This document shows, one piece after another, positions 19,539-31,087 of a stretch of DNA of 64,000 nt. Source of the stretch: Bradysia coprophila. Its lineage: Eukaryota; Arthropoda; Insecta; Diptera; Sciaridae. Within the stretch, counting starts at the first letter, position 1; every line of letters begins with the position of its first letter. The position numbers and the translations under genes are program-made. The stretch spans positions 248,001-312,000 of the forward strand of contig NW_023503656.1 in assembly GCF_014529535.1 (NCBI RefSeq). The letters run 5' to 3'. The notes under the pieces are model-generated. The model made no database searches and had not been told where the DNA came from. It was given only the letters and a program-made list of their open reading frames with translations.

Positions 19539-21067
19539 TAGAGGTGTGCACCGCCGATTTTACGCCGGCGCGCCGCCGATTTTTTGCTACATTTTCGGCG
19601 CGCCGCCGCTGAAAAATAATAGCTCACGCCGCCGCCGCCGCCGATTGTATTTTCGTCGCGCCGAAATTTTATACGTTTAGTGCTTTCAGCCATTTTAATG
19701 GACGGCAATGTAAACTTAAATTGAAAAATCTATACAAAAGTGTATGCCTGAGTACAAGGTCTTAGCAAATGTTTATCTCTCTTAATTTATAAGTCAGGTT
19801 TCTATATGCTGCTATGTTTCTATATGCGTAGAAAGGAGTTTTTTGTTAAAAATTTTTTGTTGGAACTTTGGGTTTTTCTTATACTTGCACTGTACGACGG
19901 TGATTTTATTTTTGATGCTACGATAGGGTTATCTTCGAAGTAGCTTTCTATAATGTATCCTATTTCCATCAGTAGACGGCAAGTGTTTTATGCAAATTTG
20001 GATACAACTGAGGATGGTCAGATCACGCTGCCCTGGGAACGTAATCGATACCCGAGGTCGAAACAGCATTTGTCTTTTCTGTATCCTCACTTAACGTGAA
20101 CCCTTGGGTACGTTACTCTATTTTCTGTGCAATGGAATGGAGCGTGGCAGACGGCAGACGACATTTCTCTTATTGTCTGTTGATGCAGGAGGAAGAAGAA
20201 AAAGAACAAAATTCAGTGAATCAGTCAAAACTGGGTGAATACTACTGTAATTGTAAAGTGGCAAACTTAAGACCTTATGTGGAATTTGGGTGGAAAATGG
20301 CGCAAATTGCATGTTTCAGGAATTTATAAAGTGGAAAATCTTTCCGGTTTCAAGTTTTTTCGTCAAAAGACGAGACACGGGTATCTTTATTTTCAATTTT
20401 TAGCTGTTTTATGTAAAAAATTTGGGAAAAAATAATTTTGGCGTAGTCTATACACTTATTACTTATAAATTTAAGTTTATCTAAATCTCTTATTTGCGGA
20501 AACCTTTTCTACGATCACACTCCTACATCGAAGATGGACTAAAGGAAACGGGAACGGTTATTGCATAAATCGAAAGATAATAGTAGTGAGTTTGCGTAAA
20601 TGACATAAATTGTAAGTTGGAAATAAGAAACCTGCAGAACATCTAGTATGAAGATGTGACTTAAAATTTCCAACTTATAAGTTGACTTATAGCTTATATG
20701 TCATTTACGCAAACTCAGTAATCATTCTTGGATTCATTAAATTAGATGTTTTCAAAATAGTAGGTGATTGTACAATGTACATTGTACACAATATAAAAGG
20801 TGAGATACGTCTCAGTTGATTCCCATTGTATAAGTGGTTGATACTTCAGATTGCAAGATAATAAGAATTCAGTGTTCGGAAAAATGATTGCGCACGCTTT
20901 TTCAAATGTTTTTGCATTATTTTCGAAAGTTTAGATTTTTTGTAAATTTATCGGCGCGCCGATCGGCGCACCGCCGCCGACTATAAATTTCTCCCGGCGC
21001 GCCGCCGCCGATCCCTTACCAGACGGCGCACCGCCGCCGACAATTTTAAGATCGGCGCACACCTCTA
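19539..21067. mobile_element. hAT-type non-autonomous element, 1,529 bp, 8-bp target duplication
   Basis: Ends TAGAGGTGTGC and GCACACCTCTA are flanked by perfect CTCTAGGT duplications at 19531-19538 and 21068-21075. Subterminal regions are dense in CGGCGCGCCGCCG and CGCCGCCGAC motifs on both sides. The interior (19700-20900) holds only short ORFs (up to 77 codons) and no recognisable transposase. Two inverted segments near 20590-20720 form an internal hairpin. Confidence 0.85.
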
Positions 21068-21212
21068 CTCTAGGTTACTGTACAGCCTGTAAAAATGAAA
21101 AATATTTACAGGCTGTATGTCATGCACATTATGTTCATGTTCCAATTTTTACTTATTTGCTACATGTTATCTTTTTCATCGTTTCTCTCATTTTGAGAAA
21201 ATGAGAATATGT

Positions 21213-21486
21213 ACAATTGTTAAAAGTTTCATATATGCAGAATGAGCACCAGCTGAATATCACCAGCTGGATGTACTAACACACTAACACACACTTATTG
21301 TATGATAAACAATCAAAACACTTCATTCATACGTGTTATGTGCGCGTAGATGACGTTAACGTAAAAATGCACTGTGTGTAGGTTGTCTTTGAATTGTATA
21401 CAATACAAAGTGTTTTTGTTTGTACACCAGCTGGTGGTATTCAGCTGGTGCTCATTCTGCATATAAGAAACTTTTAGCAATTGTAG
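21213..21486. mobile_element. MITE with ~50-bp terminal inverted repeats
   Basis: The arms run from ACAATTGTTAAAAGTTTC (left) to its complement at 21486. They include GCAGAATGAGCACCAGCTGA. The loop of ~170 bp has no ORF. Confidence 0.75.
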
Positions 21487-22128
21487 TGCAAATAAATAAA
21501 ATTAATACTTTGAATAGAAAGATTTAGGAACTAAGTTTTCGAATGGCGCTAATTTGCCTTTGTCATGACGATGTCCTATGGATTGATGATTAAAACATGC
21601 TGCATATTTAAGTCATTGTTAGTCACGGTGTGGTTCAACTTTTTTCGATAATTTAAATTTGGGGCTGTGCTTAAATTTTATGAATTCGTCAAGATAATGC
21701 GTAGTTTTGATAGGAAATCGATGGTTCGCATTCAAAAACCAATTTATGAGAAAAAAAAACATTTTGTAAAAAATTAATTAACACAATATTTAAAAATAGG
21801 AATTTCTGTAACGGCGCTGCGAAATAGTAATTTATACGATCGAGGGATAAAGGCTTTTTTAGGCAATGATGTGATTGTCACTCGAGACCGCAGGTCAAGT
21901 GTGACAATACACATCGTGTGCCTAAAAAACGAGGTAATTTTCGTCACACGATGTGGTTATGAAACGAGCAAAGCGAGCCACTTCTTTTCGAGGTTGCATA
22001 AATTACAATTTTTTGCAAAAATTTAGGCTATAGTTTAGCTATGTGTCGATTCGTCTTAAACTCGCTCAAGGACCTTTGGCATAACTAAGGTACACTTCTT
22101 TCTATATCGTGTGTGAAAAACATAGATC
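21487..22128. other. Gene-free stretch
   Basis: No gene seen. A hairpin-like segment with GTGATTGTCACTCGAGACC and its partner ACACATCGTG/CACACGATGT lies near 21870-21955. Confidence 0.4.
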
Positions 22129-22140
22129 AGTCAATAGTTT

Positions 22141-25100
22141 CTTCTTCTTCTTTTTCAGCCTGTTTCGATCCACTGCTGGATGTAGGCCTCTCCAACTTCT
22201 TTCCATTTCGTACGATCCATTGCCATTTGCTGCCAGTTTGTACCTGCAATATTCTTAATTCCGTTTGTCCATCTCTCTGGTGGTCTACCTGTAGCTCGTC
22301 TTTTATATGGTCGCCAGTTCATGATCTTTTTGGTTCAACGTTCGTCTGTCCTTCTTGCAATATGTCCCGCCCAGCTCCATTTCAGAGATGCTATTCTTTC
22401 CATGACATCAACGACCCTGGTTTGTTGTCGAATCCATTGATTCGTCATTCTGTCTCTGAGTGTTATTCCAAGCATACTCCGTTCCATGGCTCTTTGTGTC
22501 ACTCTCAATTTATCTTCGGATGCTTTTGTTAAAGTTAACGTTTCCGCTCCATAAGTGAGCACTGGAAGGACACAAGTGTCGAAAACTTTGCGTTTCAGAC
22601 TATTATTCATTTTGCTTTTGAAAATTAGTCTGAGTTTTCCGAACGCTGCCCATGCAAGACCAATCCTACGTCTTATTTCTGCAGTTTGGTTGTCCAGACC
22701 TAACTTCAGTTTATGTCCTAGATATACATAGCTGTCGACTCGTTCAATGACAGTGTCACCAATTTTGATTTCTCTATCGTCCCCGATGTTGGTCATGACT
22801 TTTGTTTTCGATAAGTTCATCTTGAGGCCAACTTTGCTCGCCTCTTCACTTAACTGTTGTAGCATAAGCTGAGCCTGACCTAGATTCGCTGCTATCGGTA
22901 CAATGTCATCAGCGAAGCGTAGATTGCTCAGGTACTCTCCATTTATCTTTATTCCCATTTTACTCCAGTTTAACTTCCTAAAAATACTCTGTAGAATCGC
23001 CGTGAATAATTTCGGTGAAATGGTGTCACCCTGCCTTACACCTCGGCCAATTCTGAATTTCTCCGTGCTCTTATGAAGTTTTATACATGAAGTAGCATTT
23101 TTGTACACATATCGAATTGTGTTGGAGTACCTTGAGTCTACTCTACATTCGTCTAATGCGTCCAATATGGACCATGTTTCCACTGAATCGAAAGCTTTTT
23201 CGAAGTCTATGAATAGCAAGACTATGTCGATGTTGTATTCACGACACTTCTCAATAAGCGTTCTCATCACCTGCAAATGGTCGTTTGTGCTGAAACCAGA
23301 TCTGAAAGCAGCTTGTTCAACAGGTTGGTAGAAGTCGAACTTGTTAGTGTTCCTCTTCGTAATGATTTTCATAAACAACTTGTAGAGTGTTGACAATAGG
23401 CTTATGGGTCGGTAATTTTCCAGCTTTGTTATGTCTCCTTTTTTATGCAGCAATGTAATTACCGCATTTTCCCAGGCTTCTGGTACTTCTTCCCATTGGA
23501 GACATTGATTAAACAAAGCCGTGATTGCCTTTAATAAGGAGTCTCCACCCAGTTTAATGGCTTCCACTGGAACACCATCTTCTCCGGGAGACTTTTTGTT
23601 TTTCATCTCGGCTACTGCGGCCTTGACTTCATCAACAGTTATGTCGGGCATATCCTCCGATCCCACGTTTCTTATTATTGGTCTATCTTCGGTTTCTTCC
23701 GTTGGACTCTGTCTTGCTGAAGAAAACAAATTCTCATAAAATTCGGTTGCAATGTTTAATATCGCATTTCGATCCGTTTGGATCGTTCCTGTTTTGTCTC
23801 TTAATTTGAAGATTTCTTTTTTGGCGTTTGTCATTTTTCTCCGTAGGACTTTCATATTGCAGTTAGCTTCAATTATGTTTTGAGCCAATTGGACATTATA
23901 TTTTCTTTCATCTGATCTCCTTGCTTTGTTGATACTTTTAGACAGGTTCCGGTATTCCACCGAATCTCGTCCTCCGTTTTTTACCAACTCTGCTCTGCTT
24001 GCGATCAGGTCTAATGTTTCTCTGCTGAGTTTTGATTCTTTCTCTTGGACGGATTTGCATTTGGATTTCATGAAACCCATTATTGTATCGACGATTTTGG
24101 TATTCAATTCGTCCAATGTTTCACATTGATTGTTGACGTTATCTAATTCGGCAGTCATTTTCGTGGCAAATTCTTCATTTTGTGTGTAAAGCCGTTGTAC
24201 GTCAATCCTTTCACTTTTTTGAACTAGTTGTGATCTTTGAAATCTGGTATTTAACGTGACTCTTGCACGAACCATTCGGTGATCACTACCGGTTGAAAAA
24301 TTGTTTAGGACCGTAACGTTTTTAACGGTTGACTTACAGCCAGTTATGATGTAATCGATCTCATTTTTCGTTACACCATCTGCACTAGCCCAAGTCCATT
24401 TCCGTTGAGGCTTTCCTGCAAAAAATGAATTCATTGCGTACAAATTGTGTTGCTGTAAGAAGTTGAGTAAAGTATTTCCACGCTCATTTCTTTGGTCGTT
24501 GCTAAAACTACCAACAGAAACTTCGGAGTCTTCTTCTCGTTTTCCCAGCTTCGCATTGAAATCACCGATTAGATATTGGTAATGTGAAGGGTTTTCGTCC
24601 AGAGCTTTCTCGACATCTTCATAGAATCTTTCTACTTCTTCGTCATCATGGGTGGACGTGGGTGCGTAAACCTGAATTAATTTGACACTGTATCTGTTAT
24701 TTATCTTCAGGCTTACGTATATCACTCGATCGGATATGCTTTTCGTGTGAATTATGCGATCCGACCACCGCTTGTTTATGAACAATCCGACACCGTGCAT
24801 CAGCATCTGACTGTCACTTCCTCGGTAGAAGAATGTATGCCCTGATTGTAATTTCAGGCATTCCTCTCCAGGTTTTCTCACTTCGCTCACTCCCACAACA
24901 TCCCATTTTATCTTTTCTAGCTCTTCTTCCATTTCTTGCATTTTTTGTCTTGACGACAATGTTCTGGCATTATATGTGGCAATGTATAATTCGTTATGGC
25001 TTCGTTTGAAGGTTTTTAGCATTAAAACACCACGCTTGCTACTGCGGGTTGGTGAGTATGAAAGCTTTACTTTGCTCGCCCCCGGTAATCCTCGAGCTCT

Positions 25101-25489
25101 GACCCGCACATTTCTGCACGTTCCGGGACCACCGTGCCTATCAAAGTGCACAGTGCCCGACGGGGTAGTGTTACTCTTTTTGAACATTCTTTTCCATAAA
25201 GCTTTGCCCATTCTTTTGAACCTATCTGAGCAAAAGGTTATTCGTCCTTCTAAAGCTTAACCTAGTAGCTAATAAGAATTCTGGGATCGTTCTATCCTTT
25301 GGCTTTCTGATCGTGTTGTTTCACCTCAACGTTGGTCCCTTAACCCCAATTCTTTCGGCTTCCAGCTCACGATTCATTCAACCTTAAGATTGATCTATCT
25401 AATCCTATCTTATCTACTGCTACGTCCTCGTTAAACTTCATTCCCTCCACTCTTTTTCAAACTGGCTTGGGACAGTCTTTGGCGGTGTT
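22141..25489 (-). mobile_element. Full-length RTE-clade non-LTR retrotransposon
   Basis: A 12-bp target duplication, AGTCAATAGTTT, flanks it at 22129-22140 and 25490-25501. The 3' end is a (GAA)n tract directly after the stop region, with almost no 3' UTR. The 5' UTR is about 280 bp. A single ORF encodes endonuclease and RT. Length 3,349 bp, single ORF, short 3' UTR and simple-repeat tail match the RTE clade. At least six truncated relatives occur in this window, so the family has been active in this genome. Confidence 0.92.
22155..25211 (-). pseudogene. RTE endonuclease-reverse transcriptase ORF with one nonsense codon
   Basis: Open for 958 aa from 25211 to a TGA at 22335-22337. Other copies have TGG (Trp) there, and the frame then continues to 22155 (~1,018 aa). 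The apurinic-like endonuclease spans about residues 77-320, with ATYNARTLS, E110, GDFNAKLG (217-223), NEIDYI and GSDHRM. The RT spans about 530-800: LENYRPISLLSTLYK, FIDFEKAFDS (motif A), GRGVRQGDTISP (motif B), FADD (766-769, motif C). A conserved C-terminal segment with Trp/Arg-rich WAGHIARR follows. Nick and reverse-transcribe activities are expected for the family. Losing the last ~60 residues probably inactivates this copy, though function of the truncated form is not excluded. Confidence 0.93.
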
Positions 25490-25501
25490 AGTCAATAGTT
25501 T

Positions 25502-26172
25502 ACTGGTCTTAAAATAAATTAGACTGAAGATTCGCATTTTACCTGTCAATTGTTAAAAAAGACTGCTCACTTGTTATAGTTCCCAAGATAAAGAAATTTG
25601 GAAAAGAAAGATTTTAGTTGAAAAATTATACAAATTGAGTTTTCCTATCAACCCTTCACAGCCGTTCAATCAAAAGAGAGAACAAAGCTTTTTCAATATC
25701 TTTTACAAATGCAAACGAAGAAGTTCGATTGCGAAAAATTGCTACACAATTTCTTTTCACATTAATCCAATCTTATGATTTTTATTGAACTCAGTGTATC
25801 TTTACCAGCGAGCCCTAATGAATGGTGAGAAAATTGTAGTTTTTTTTTCATTCCGACCGTCTTAATCCCCGTCTTTTTTTATTTGAAATAGTACATTTCG
25901 TACCTAGGAAAAGGTTGAACTAGTTATTTGTTAACCAAGGGAAGAAAATAGGAAATTCCAACTAAGGCGAAGCTTTCGACTTGAGCGAAGCGATGGCCGC
26001 AATTCGCCCGTGTTGGAATTTCCTATTTTCTCCCCGAGGCTAACACAACGTTTTTCATGTCTGTAAGGTTTGATTTAACGTTTTTCTCACCGAAACAAAA
26101 GCATGAGGCGAAAAAATAGCTACTTTCTCGTTTTTTAGGTCAACATTATTACATTCAAAATAATTGCGGATT
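25502..26172. other. Gene-free stretch with one hairpin
   Basis: No gene is recognised. An inverted pair (GAAAATAGGAAATTCCAAC at 25945 and its complement ending near 26030) encloses CGAAGCGATGGCCGCAATTC. Confidence 0.45.
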
Positions 26173-26221
26173 GTCAACTTTTGGCACCCTGGACTTTACT
26201 TAAATAGTCGTGGGATACCTC

Positions 26222-27057
26222 TAGAGCACTGCGCCGTTCAGCCGATGGACAGTTGGCGGCTAAAACGTAGCCGACACCCTTCGGCGGCCGGCTAGTATGA
26301 TATTTATGGCGGCTAGCTGGCTCAGCCGGCTGAATAACATAATTAAAATACAGTAGAAGAAAAGTGAATACCGTTAGGTTTACCGTTTACTGATTTAGGA
26401 CTAGTTTTGGATGTCAAATGATTCCACACAAAATTTGTTTAACCAATAAAGGACTACTATTTCACATTCGGAATTTTTGGTAGGCACGCGATCGCCAGCT
26501 GAAATGAAATTAATCTAGGTCCTCTTTTGTTAAACACATTTTGTGTGGAATCATTTGGAATCCACAATGAGTTTCAAATCAAAATACCTGACGGTATTCA
26601 CTTTTGTTCTCCTGTATTGCTACAATCGAATCAAATCTCATAGAAGTACGCAAGTCAGAAGTCAGTTACAGAGATATTTGTTTCATATGGATTAGACGAA
26701 ACCGCTTCCATTCAAAAAAGGAATCAAACATTCAACAAAGGCTTTAGCTGTTTAAGCTGATCTCACTCGTACTACAACTAAAACACGCGCACGATTTACC
26801 ATTTCACATGTAGTACATTCATGACTTTATTGTACTGCCCTCTACCAGTCGACAGGTGCGTACACAATTTTGTAAGCCAACGAAAAAAATTGCTGCAAAA
26901 TTCTCCCAAACTGTGTTAAAACCAAAACTTTCGCAAGCCATCTTCCGCCGCCGATTTTTAACACGGCTGAGGCGGCTGAGAAGGGTATCGGCGGCGGTTC
27001 CGGCTGATGTGCTTTTTCGGCGGCGGCCTCGGCGTGGCTGAACGGCGCAGTGCTCTA
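26222..27057. mobile_element. hAT-type non-autonomous element, 836 bp, 8-bp target duplication
   Basis: Ends TAGAGCACTGCGCCGTTCAGC and complement GGCGCAGTGCTCTA, flanked by GATACCTC at 26214-26221 and 27058-27065. The subterminal GGCGGC-rich segments of both ends are inverted. No transposase is seen; the 61-codon frame at 26856 lies in the right GC-rich end. It contains a nested MITE at 26417-26551. A second, broken copy lies at 13803. Confidence 0.88.
26417..26551. mobile_element. Nested MITE inside the hAT element
   Basis: AAATGATTCCACACAAAATT and its near-complement ending at 26551 form ~28-bp terminal inverted repeats around a loop of about 80 bp. Confidence 0.65.
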
Positions 27058-27065
27058 GATACCTC

Positions 27066-27463
27066 CAAATAAATTTCTAAAAATCGAGAATTCAGTTTTG
27101 GATTTTTAGAAATTTATTAGGAGGCATTCCTCGACTATTTAAGTAAAGTCCAGGGTGCCGAAAGTTGACGAGCCGCAATTAATTTCAATGTGTTAACCAA
27201 ACGAAATTGTGCAAATCTTAATTTTTGCATCGCAACGGAGACCACCCAATTTTAGATCGAACAAAATTTTAGTTTCATCGGATGTATGTTATTTCAGTAT
27301 TATTCGATAGTTATAAAATTAAATTGTTTCACCAGCAAATTAACGCAGACTAGTGTCACTCGAGGTGTCACTAGTTCGTTATTAGTCGGGCAACTCAGTT
27401 GCAATTCTTTTTCGCGTGCGATCATCTTCAGAGCGGGACCTCTCTAGGATGTAGTCTTACTGT
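27066..27463. other. Gene-free stretch
   Basis: Beyond the foldback end, A/T-rich DNA with no gene. A short inverted GTGTCACTCGAGGTGTCAC motif lies near 27352. Confidence 0.4.
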
Positions 27464-27626
27464 GGATTTACATAGCAACGTAAAAGTGACAGATGCAAAA
27501 ATTTTCTCATACGGCAACTCGAAATTTCATTCATAATTTTAATTTTATGAATGAAATTTCGGGTTGCAGTATTTAAAAAACATTGCATCTGTCACTTTTA
27601 CGTTGCTATGTAAATCCACGGTTAAA
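27464..27626. mobile_element. 163-bp foldback MITE
   Basis: GTGGATTTACATAGCAACGT to its complement, arms about 75 bp with few mismatches, centre near 27545. The 60- and 71-codon ORFs overlapping it run through the arms. Confidence 0.75.
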
Positions 27627-28493
27627 GACTTTCTTATAAGTGTTAGTGAAGGTGCAACACATGCATTTAAGCACAATAAGGGATGTGACACCCCTCTAAC
27701 TAAAGGTGTTATCGTAAAGCTCCTCAATAGTGTATACTTTCGAACTAATTTATTTCACCGGAAACGTACACACATTTAAACTAAAGCGTTTCCGCTAAAA
27801 CGTAATTTTTAAACCGTTGATTGTAATGTTAAAAAAACACAAAAAGCACATTTTCGCACAAAATCTGATTTAAATCACATCGAAATCACCGAAATTATTA
27901 CATTTTTCACAACCGACACTAAATTTTTGCTTTGGTGATTTGACGTTTCAAAAACAGTACTCATGTTACGATTAACGACTTTAACGACGATTCTCTTCGT
28001 TAAACCATATTCGACTAAGTTCAAGGTGGATGTGATTTGGGTGTGAAATTGAGTGGGAAGTGCTATTTTCATCGATTTTCTTTTTGTAAAATCTTTTAAA
28101 TATGACAATATTATGAGAATGCCCGATGTACGACTTTCTTATTTTTCGTATTTCTGCTGATATTTGACAAAAAATCGCGAAAAGAATCGATTAGTCCCTC
28201 CCTTATTGGTCGAACACTGATAACAACATCAAAATTCGATTTTTTTTCATATCTCTACCATATCTTTACTTTCAGTGAAAAAGGGTTGCTGATATTGGTT
28301 GTAGTTTAGTAAAAATATATCGAATCACACAAGTCATACAAGTCACAAGAAATGTAATTCAGAAAATATCGACTAATCTGATTAAGGCTTGCTCCGGGTC
28401 TTATAACTTAAAGATGTTTACACCCTTTCTTTTCGTGTCGTTTATGGTTATTTCAGCAAATAATAATAATGACCAACAGAAGTGATTTTGTTT
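27627..28493. other. Gene-free stretch
   Basis: No recognisable gene. A 77-codon minus-strand frame (27875-28108) lacks domain features. Confidence 0.4.
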
Positions 28494-28647
28494 GAACAAC
28501 AATCGCTAAACCGAACTGGGACCAAATGGGACCAGCTGGTGCAAAATAACGCATGCAATTTTGCACCAGCTGGTCCCATTTGGAATTGTATGTGACCAGC
28601 TGGTGCAAAATAACGTATGCACACCAGTTCGGTTTAGCGATTGTTGT
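28494..28647. mobile_element. 154-bp foldback MITE
   Basis: ACAACAATCGCTAAACCGAA and its complement form the outer arms. Inside, GACCAGCTGGTGCAAAATAA occurs more than once in alternating orientation, giving nested hairpins. Confidence 0.7.
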
Positions 28648-28671
28648 AAGAAAAAAGTAAATATCTCATTA

Positions 28672-28804
28672 AGATTGGGGAATTAATTCCCAAAATTCTC
28701 AAAAATTCACAAAAATTCCCAAAATTCCCAAAATTCACAAAAAATCCCAAAATTCCCAAAAAATTCCCAAAATTCCCAAATAAATTCCCCAATCTTAGGG
28801 CCTG
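28672..28804. mobile_element. Short AATTCCC-repeat MITE (right)
   Basis: Starts TAAGATTGGGGAATTAATTC and ends AATCTTAGGGCCTG, with AATTCCCAAA repeats between. The outermost six bases of the left end are lost compared with 19386. Confidence 0.65.
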
Positions 28805-29782
28805 CTCCAACACAATTCGATACGTGTACAAAAATGCTACTTCATGTATAAAACTTCATAAGAGCACGGAGAAATTCAGAATCGGCCGAGGTGTAAGGCA
28901 GGGTGACACTATTTCACCGAAATTATTCACGGCGATTCTGCAGAGTGTTTTTAGGAAGTTAAACTGGAGTAAAATGGGAATAAAGATAAATGGAGAGTAC
29001 CTGAGCAATCTCCGCTTCGCTGATGACATTGTACCGATAGCAGCGAATATAGGTCAGGCTCAGCTTATGCTACAACAGTTAAGTGAAGAGGCAATCAAAG
29101 TTGGCCTCAAGATGAACTTATCGAAAACAAAAGTCATGACCAACATCGGGGACGATAGAGAAATCAAAATTGGTGACACTGTCATTGAACGAGTCGACAG
29201 CTATGTATATCTAGGACATAAACTGAAGTTAGGTCTGGACAACCAGACTGCAGAAATAAGACGTAGGATTGGTCTTGCATGGGCAGCGTTCGGAAAACTC
29301 AGACTAATTTTCAAAAGCAAAATGAATAATAGTCTGAAACGCAAAGTTTTCGACACTTGTGTCCTTCCAGTGCTCACTTATGGAGCGGAAACGTTAACTT
29401 TAACGAAAGCATCCGAAGATAAATTGAGAGTGACACAAAGAGCCATGGAACGAAGTATGCTTGGAATAACACTCAGAGACAGAATGACGAATCAATGGAT
29501 TCGACAACAAACCAGGGTCGTTGATGTCATGGAAAGAATAGCATCTCTGAAATGGAGCTGGGCGGGACATATTGCAAGAAGGACCAAAAAGATCATGAAC
29601 TGGCGACCATATAAAAGACGAGCTATAGGTAGACCACCAGAGAGATGGACAAACGGAATTAAGAATATTGCAGGTACAAACTGGCAGCAAATGGCAATGG
29701 ATCGTACGAAATGGAAAGAAGTTGGAGAGGCCTACATCCAGCAGTGGATAGAAACAGGCTGAAAAAGAAGAAGAAGAAGAAG
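28805..29782 (+). pseudogene. 5'-truncated RTE copy
   Basis: Open frame 28824-29762 (312 aa) covers RT motif B (GRGVRQGDTISP), motif C (FADD) and the C-terminus, then a (GAA)n tail. TDERW is missing from the C-terminal segment (GHIARRTKKIMNW), an in-frame deletion shared with the 29941 copy, so the two are closely related. It probably continues the 19193-19385 fragment. Confidence 0.88.
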
Positions 29783-29940
29783 TAAAGTGGCATATTACAC
29801 ACCTAGTGAAAACAAGAAATTTGATTTAGATTTCAAAAGCATGTAATAGTATATTACTATACAAGGGAAGGAATTTGATTGTTCGTATCCAGATGAGTAA
29901 AAGTGTCCGATAGCTTTAGCCCGAGGTCTTTTTACTCATC

Positions 29941-30539
29941 TTCTTCTTCTTTTTCAGCCTGTTTCTATCCACTGCTGGATGTAGGCCTCTCCAACTTCTT
30001 TCCATTTCGTACGATACATTGCCATTTGCTGCCAGTTTGTACCTGCAATATTCTTAATTTTGTTTGTCCATCTCTGTGGTGGTCTACCTATAGCTCGTCT
30101 TTTATATGGTCGCCAGTTCATGATCTTTTTGGTCCTTCTTGCAATATGTCCCGCCCAGCTCCATTTCAGAGATGCTATTCTTTCCATGACATCAACGACC
30201 CTGGTTTGTTGTCGAATCCATTCATTCGTCATTCTGTCTCTGAGTGTTATTCCAAGCATACTTCGTTCCATGGCTCTTTGTGTCACTCTCAATTTATCTT
30301 CGGATGCTTTCGTTAAAGTTAACGTTTCCGCTCCATAAGTGAGCACTGGAAGGACACAAGTGTCGAAAACTTTGCGTTTCAGACTATTATTCATTTTGCT
30401 TTTGAAAATTAGTCTGAGTTTTCCGAACGCTGCCCATGCAAGACCAATCCTACGTCTTATTTCTGCAGTCTGGTTGTCCAGACCTAACTTCAGTTTATGT
30501 CCTAGATATACATAGCTGTCGACTCGTTCAATGACAGTG
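29941..30539 (-). pseudogene. 5'-truncated RTE copy
   Basis: A (TTC)n tail at the left; frame 30394-29954 (146 aa) and upstream sequence to ~30539. It shares the GHIARRTKKIMNW deletion with the neighbouring inverted copy. No RT catalytic motifs remain. Confidence 0.85.
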
Positions 30540-31087
30540 TTTTTTCACATCGTTTCACTTATCCTCTGCTAAGAGAAACTATTTACCACTGCTGCGGAAC
30601 ATCCAAAAACTTTTTCATCGTTAAAAGTTTGGAAACTGAACGTGCAACGATAATAGCGAAGAAAAAAAAACTTTTTTGAATCAATTTTAAAAATTACTTA
30701 ACTTTCACCTCAGTTTTAAAATATCATTTTTAAGAAAATTCGGAAAAACTGCGGGAAAATCGGAAAATTTGTGAAATTTTTTTGCACTAAAAAAACTTTG
30801 AACCCTTAGCTTTCGTTTGAGACCAATATCACCTGCGTAGCTTCGATTCCCGCTACACAGAAATTAATCAAAGTTACCTCTGCATCGAAAACTTCAACCG
30901 GATGTAGATGGCGCTAGAGGTTACTTTTTCAAAGTCTCCTAATCGTTTTTGATTTCCCAAATGTATATTTATCAATGGTAAAACATTCACGCTTTTATAC
31001 CAAAATGCACCAAAAAATGTATTTTGTTCAACTAGTGAGCCCTACTTAAATGAAGAAAACGTCAGGTGTGACGAGGTAAAAGTTTTT
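30540..31087. other. Gene-free stretch
   Basis: No gene or clear repeat is recognised. Confidence 0.4.

Larger units (their letters stand above)
26173..27172. mobile_element. Foldback element split by a hAT insertion
   Basis: GTCAACTTTTGGCACCCTGG and TTACTTAAATAGTCG at the left pair with complements ending at 27172. Removing 26222-27057 and one duplication leaves a ~160-bp palindromic element whose loop carries TTTCTAAAAATCGAGAATTC. The hAT element is therefore younger. Confidence 0.75.
19386..28804. mobile_element. 9.4-kb block with inverted CAGGCCCTAAG ends, inserted in an RTE copy
   Basis: The left end reads CAGGCCCTAAGATTGGGGAA (19386); the right end is its complement, finishing TTAGGGCCTG at 28804. 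CTCCAAC precedes the left end (19379-19385) and follows the right end (28805-28811), and RTE coding sequence continues across it. CAGG-type ends with a 7-8-bp duplication suggest hAT-type mobilisation of the whole segment. Alternatively, two independent short MITEs or a rearrangement are involved. Confidence 0.5.

Noticed and set aside
20096..20329. 77-codon ORF as a possible hAT cargo gene
   Set aside because: No recognisable domain, overlapped by an opposite-strand frame, and not longer than chance in this region.
22113..22532. Plus-strand ORFs of 100-140 codons over RTE copies (also near 18415, 29903, 38720 and 56300)
   Set aside because: They are antisense shadows of the conserved RTE C-terminal coding region and recur only because the RTE recurs.
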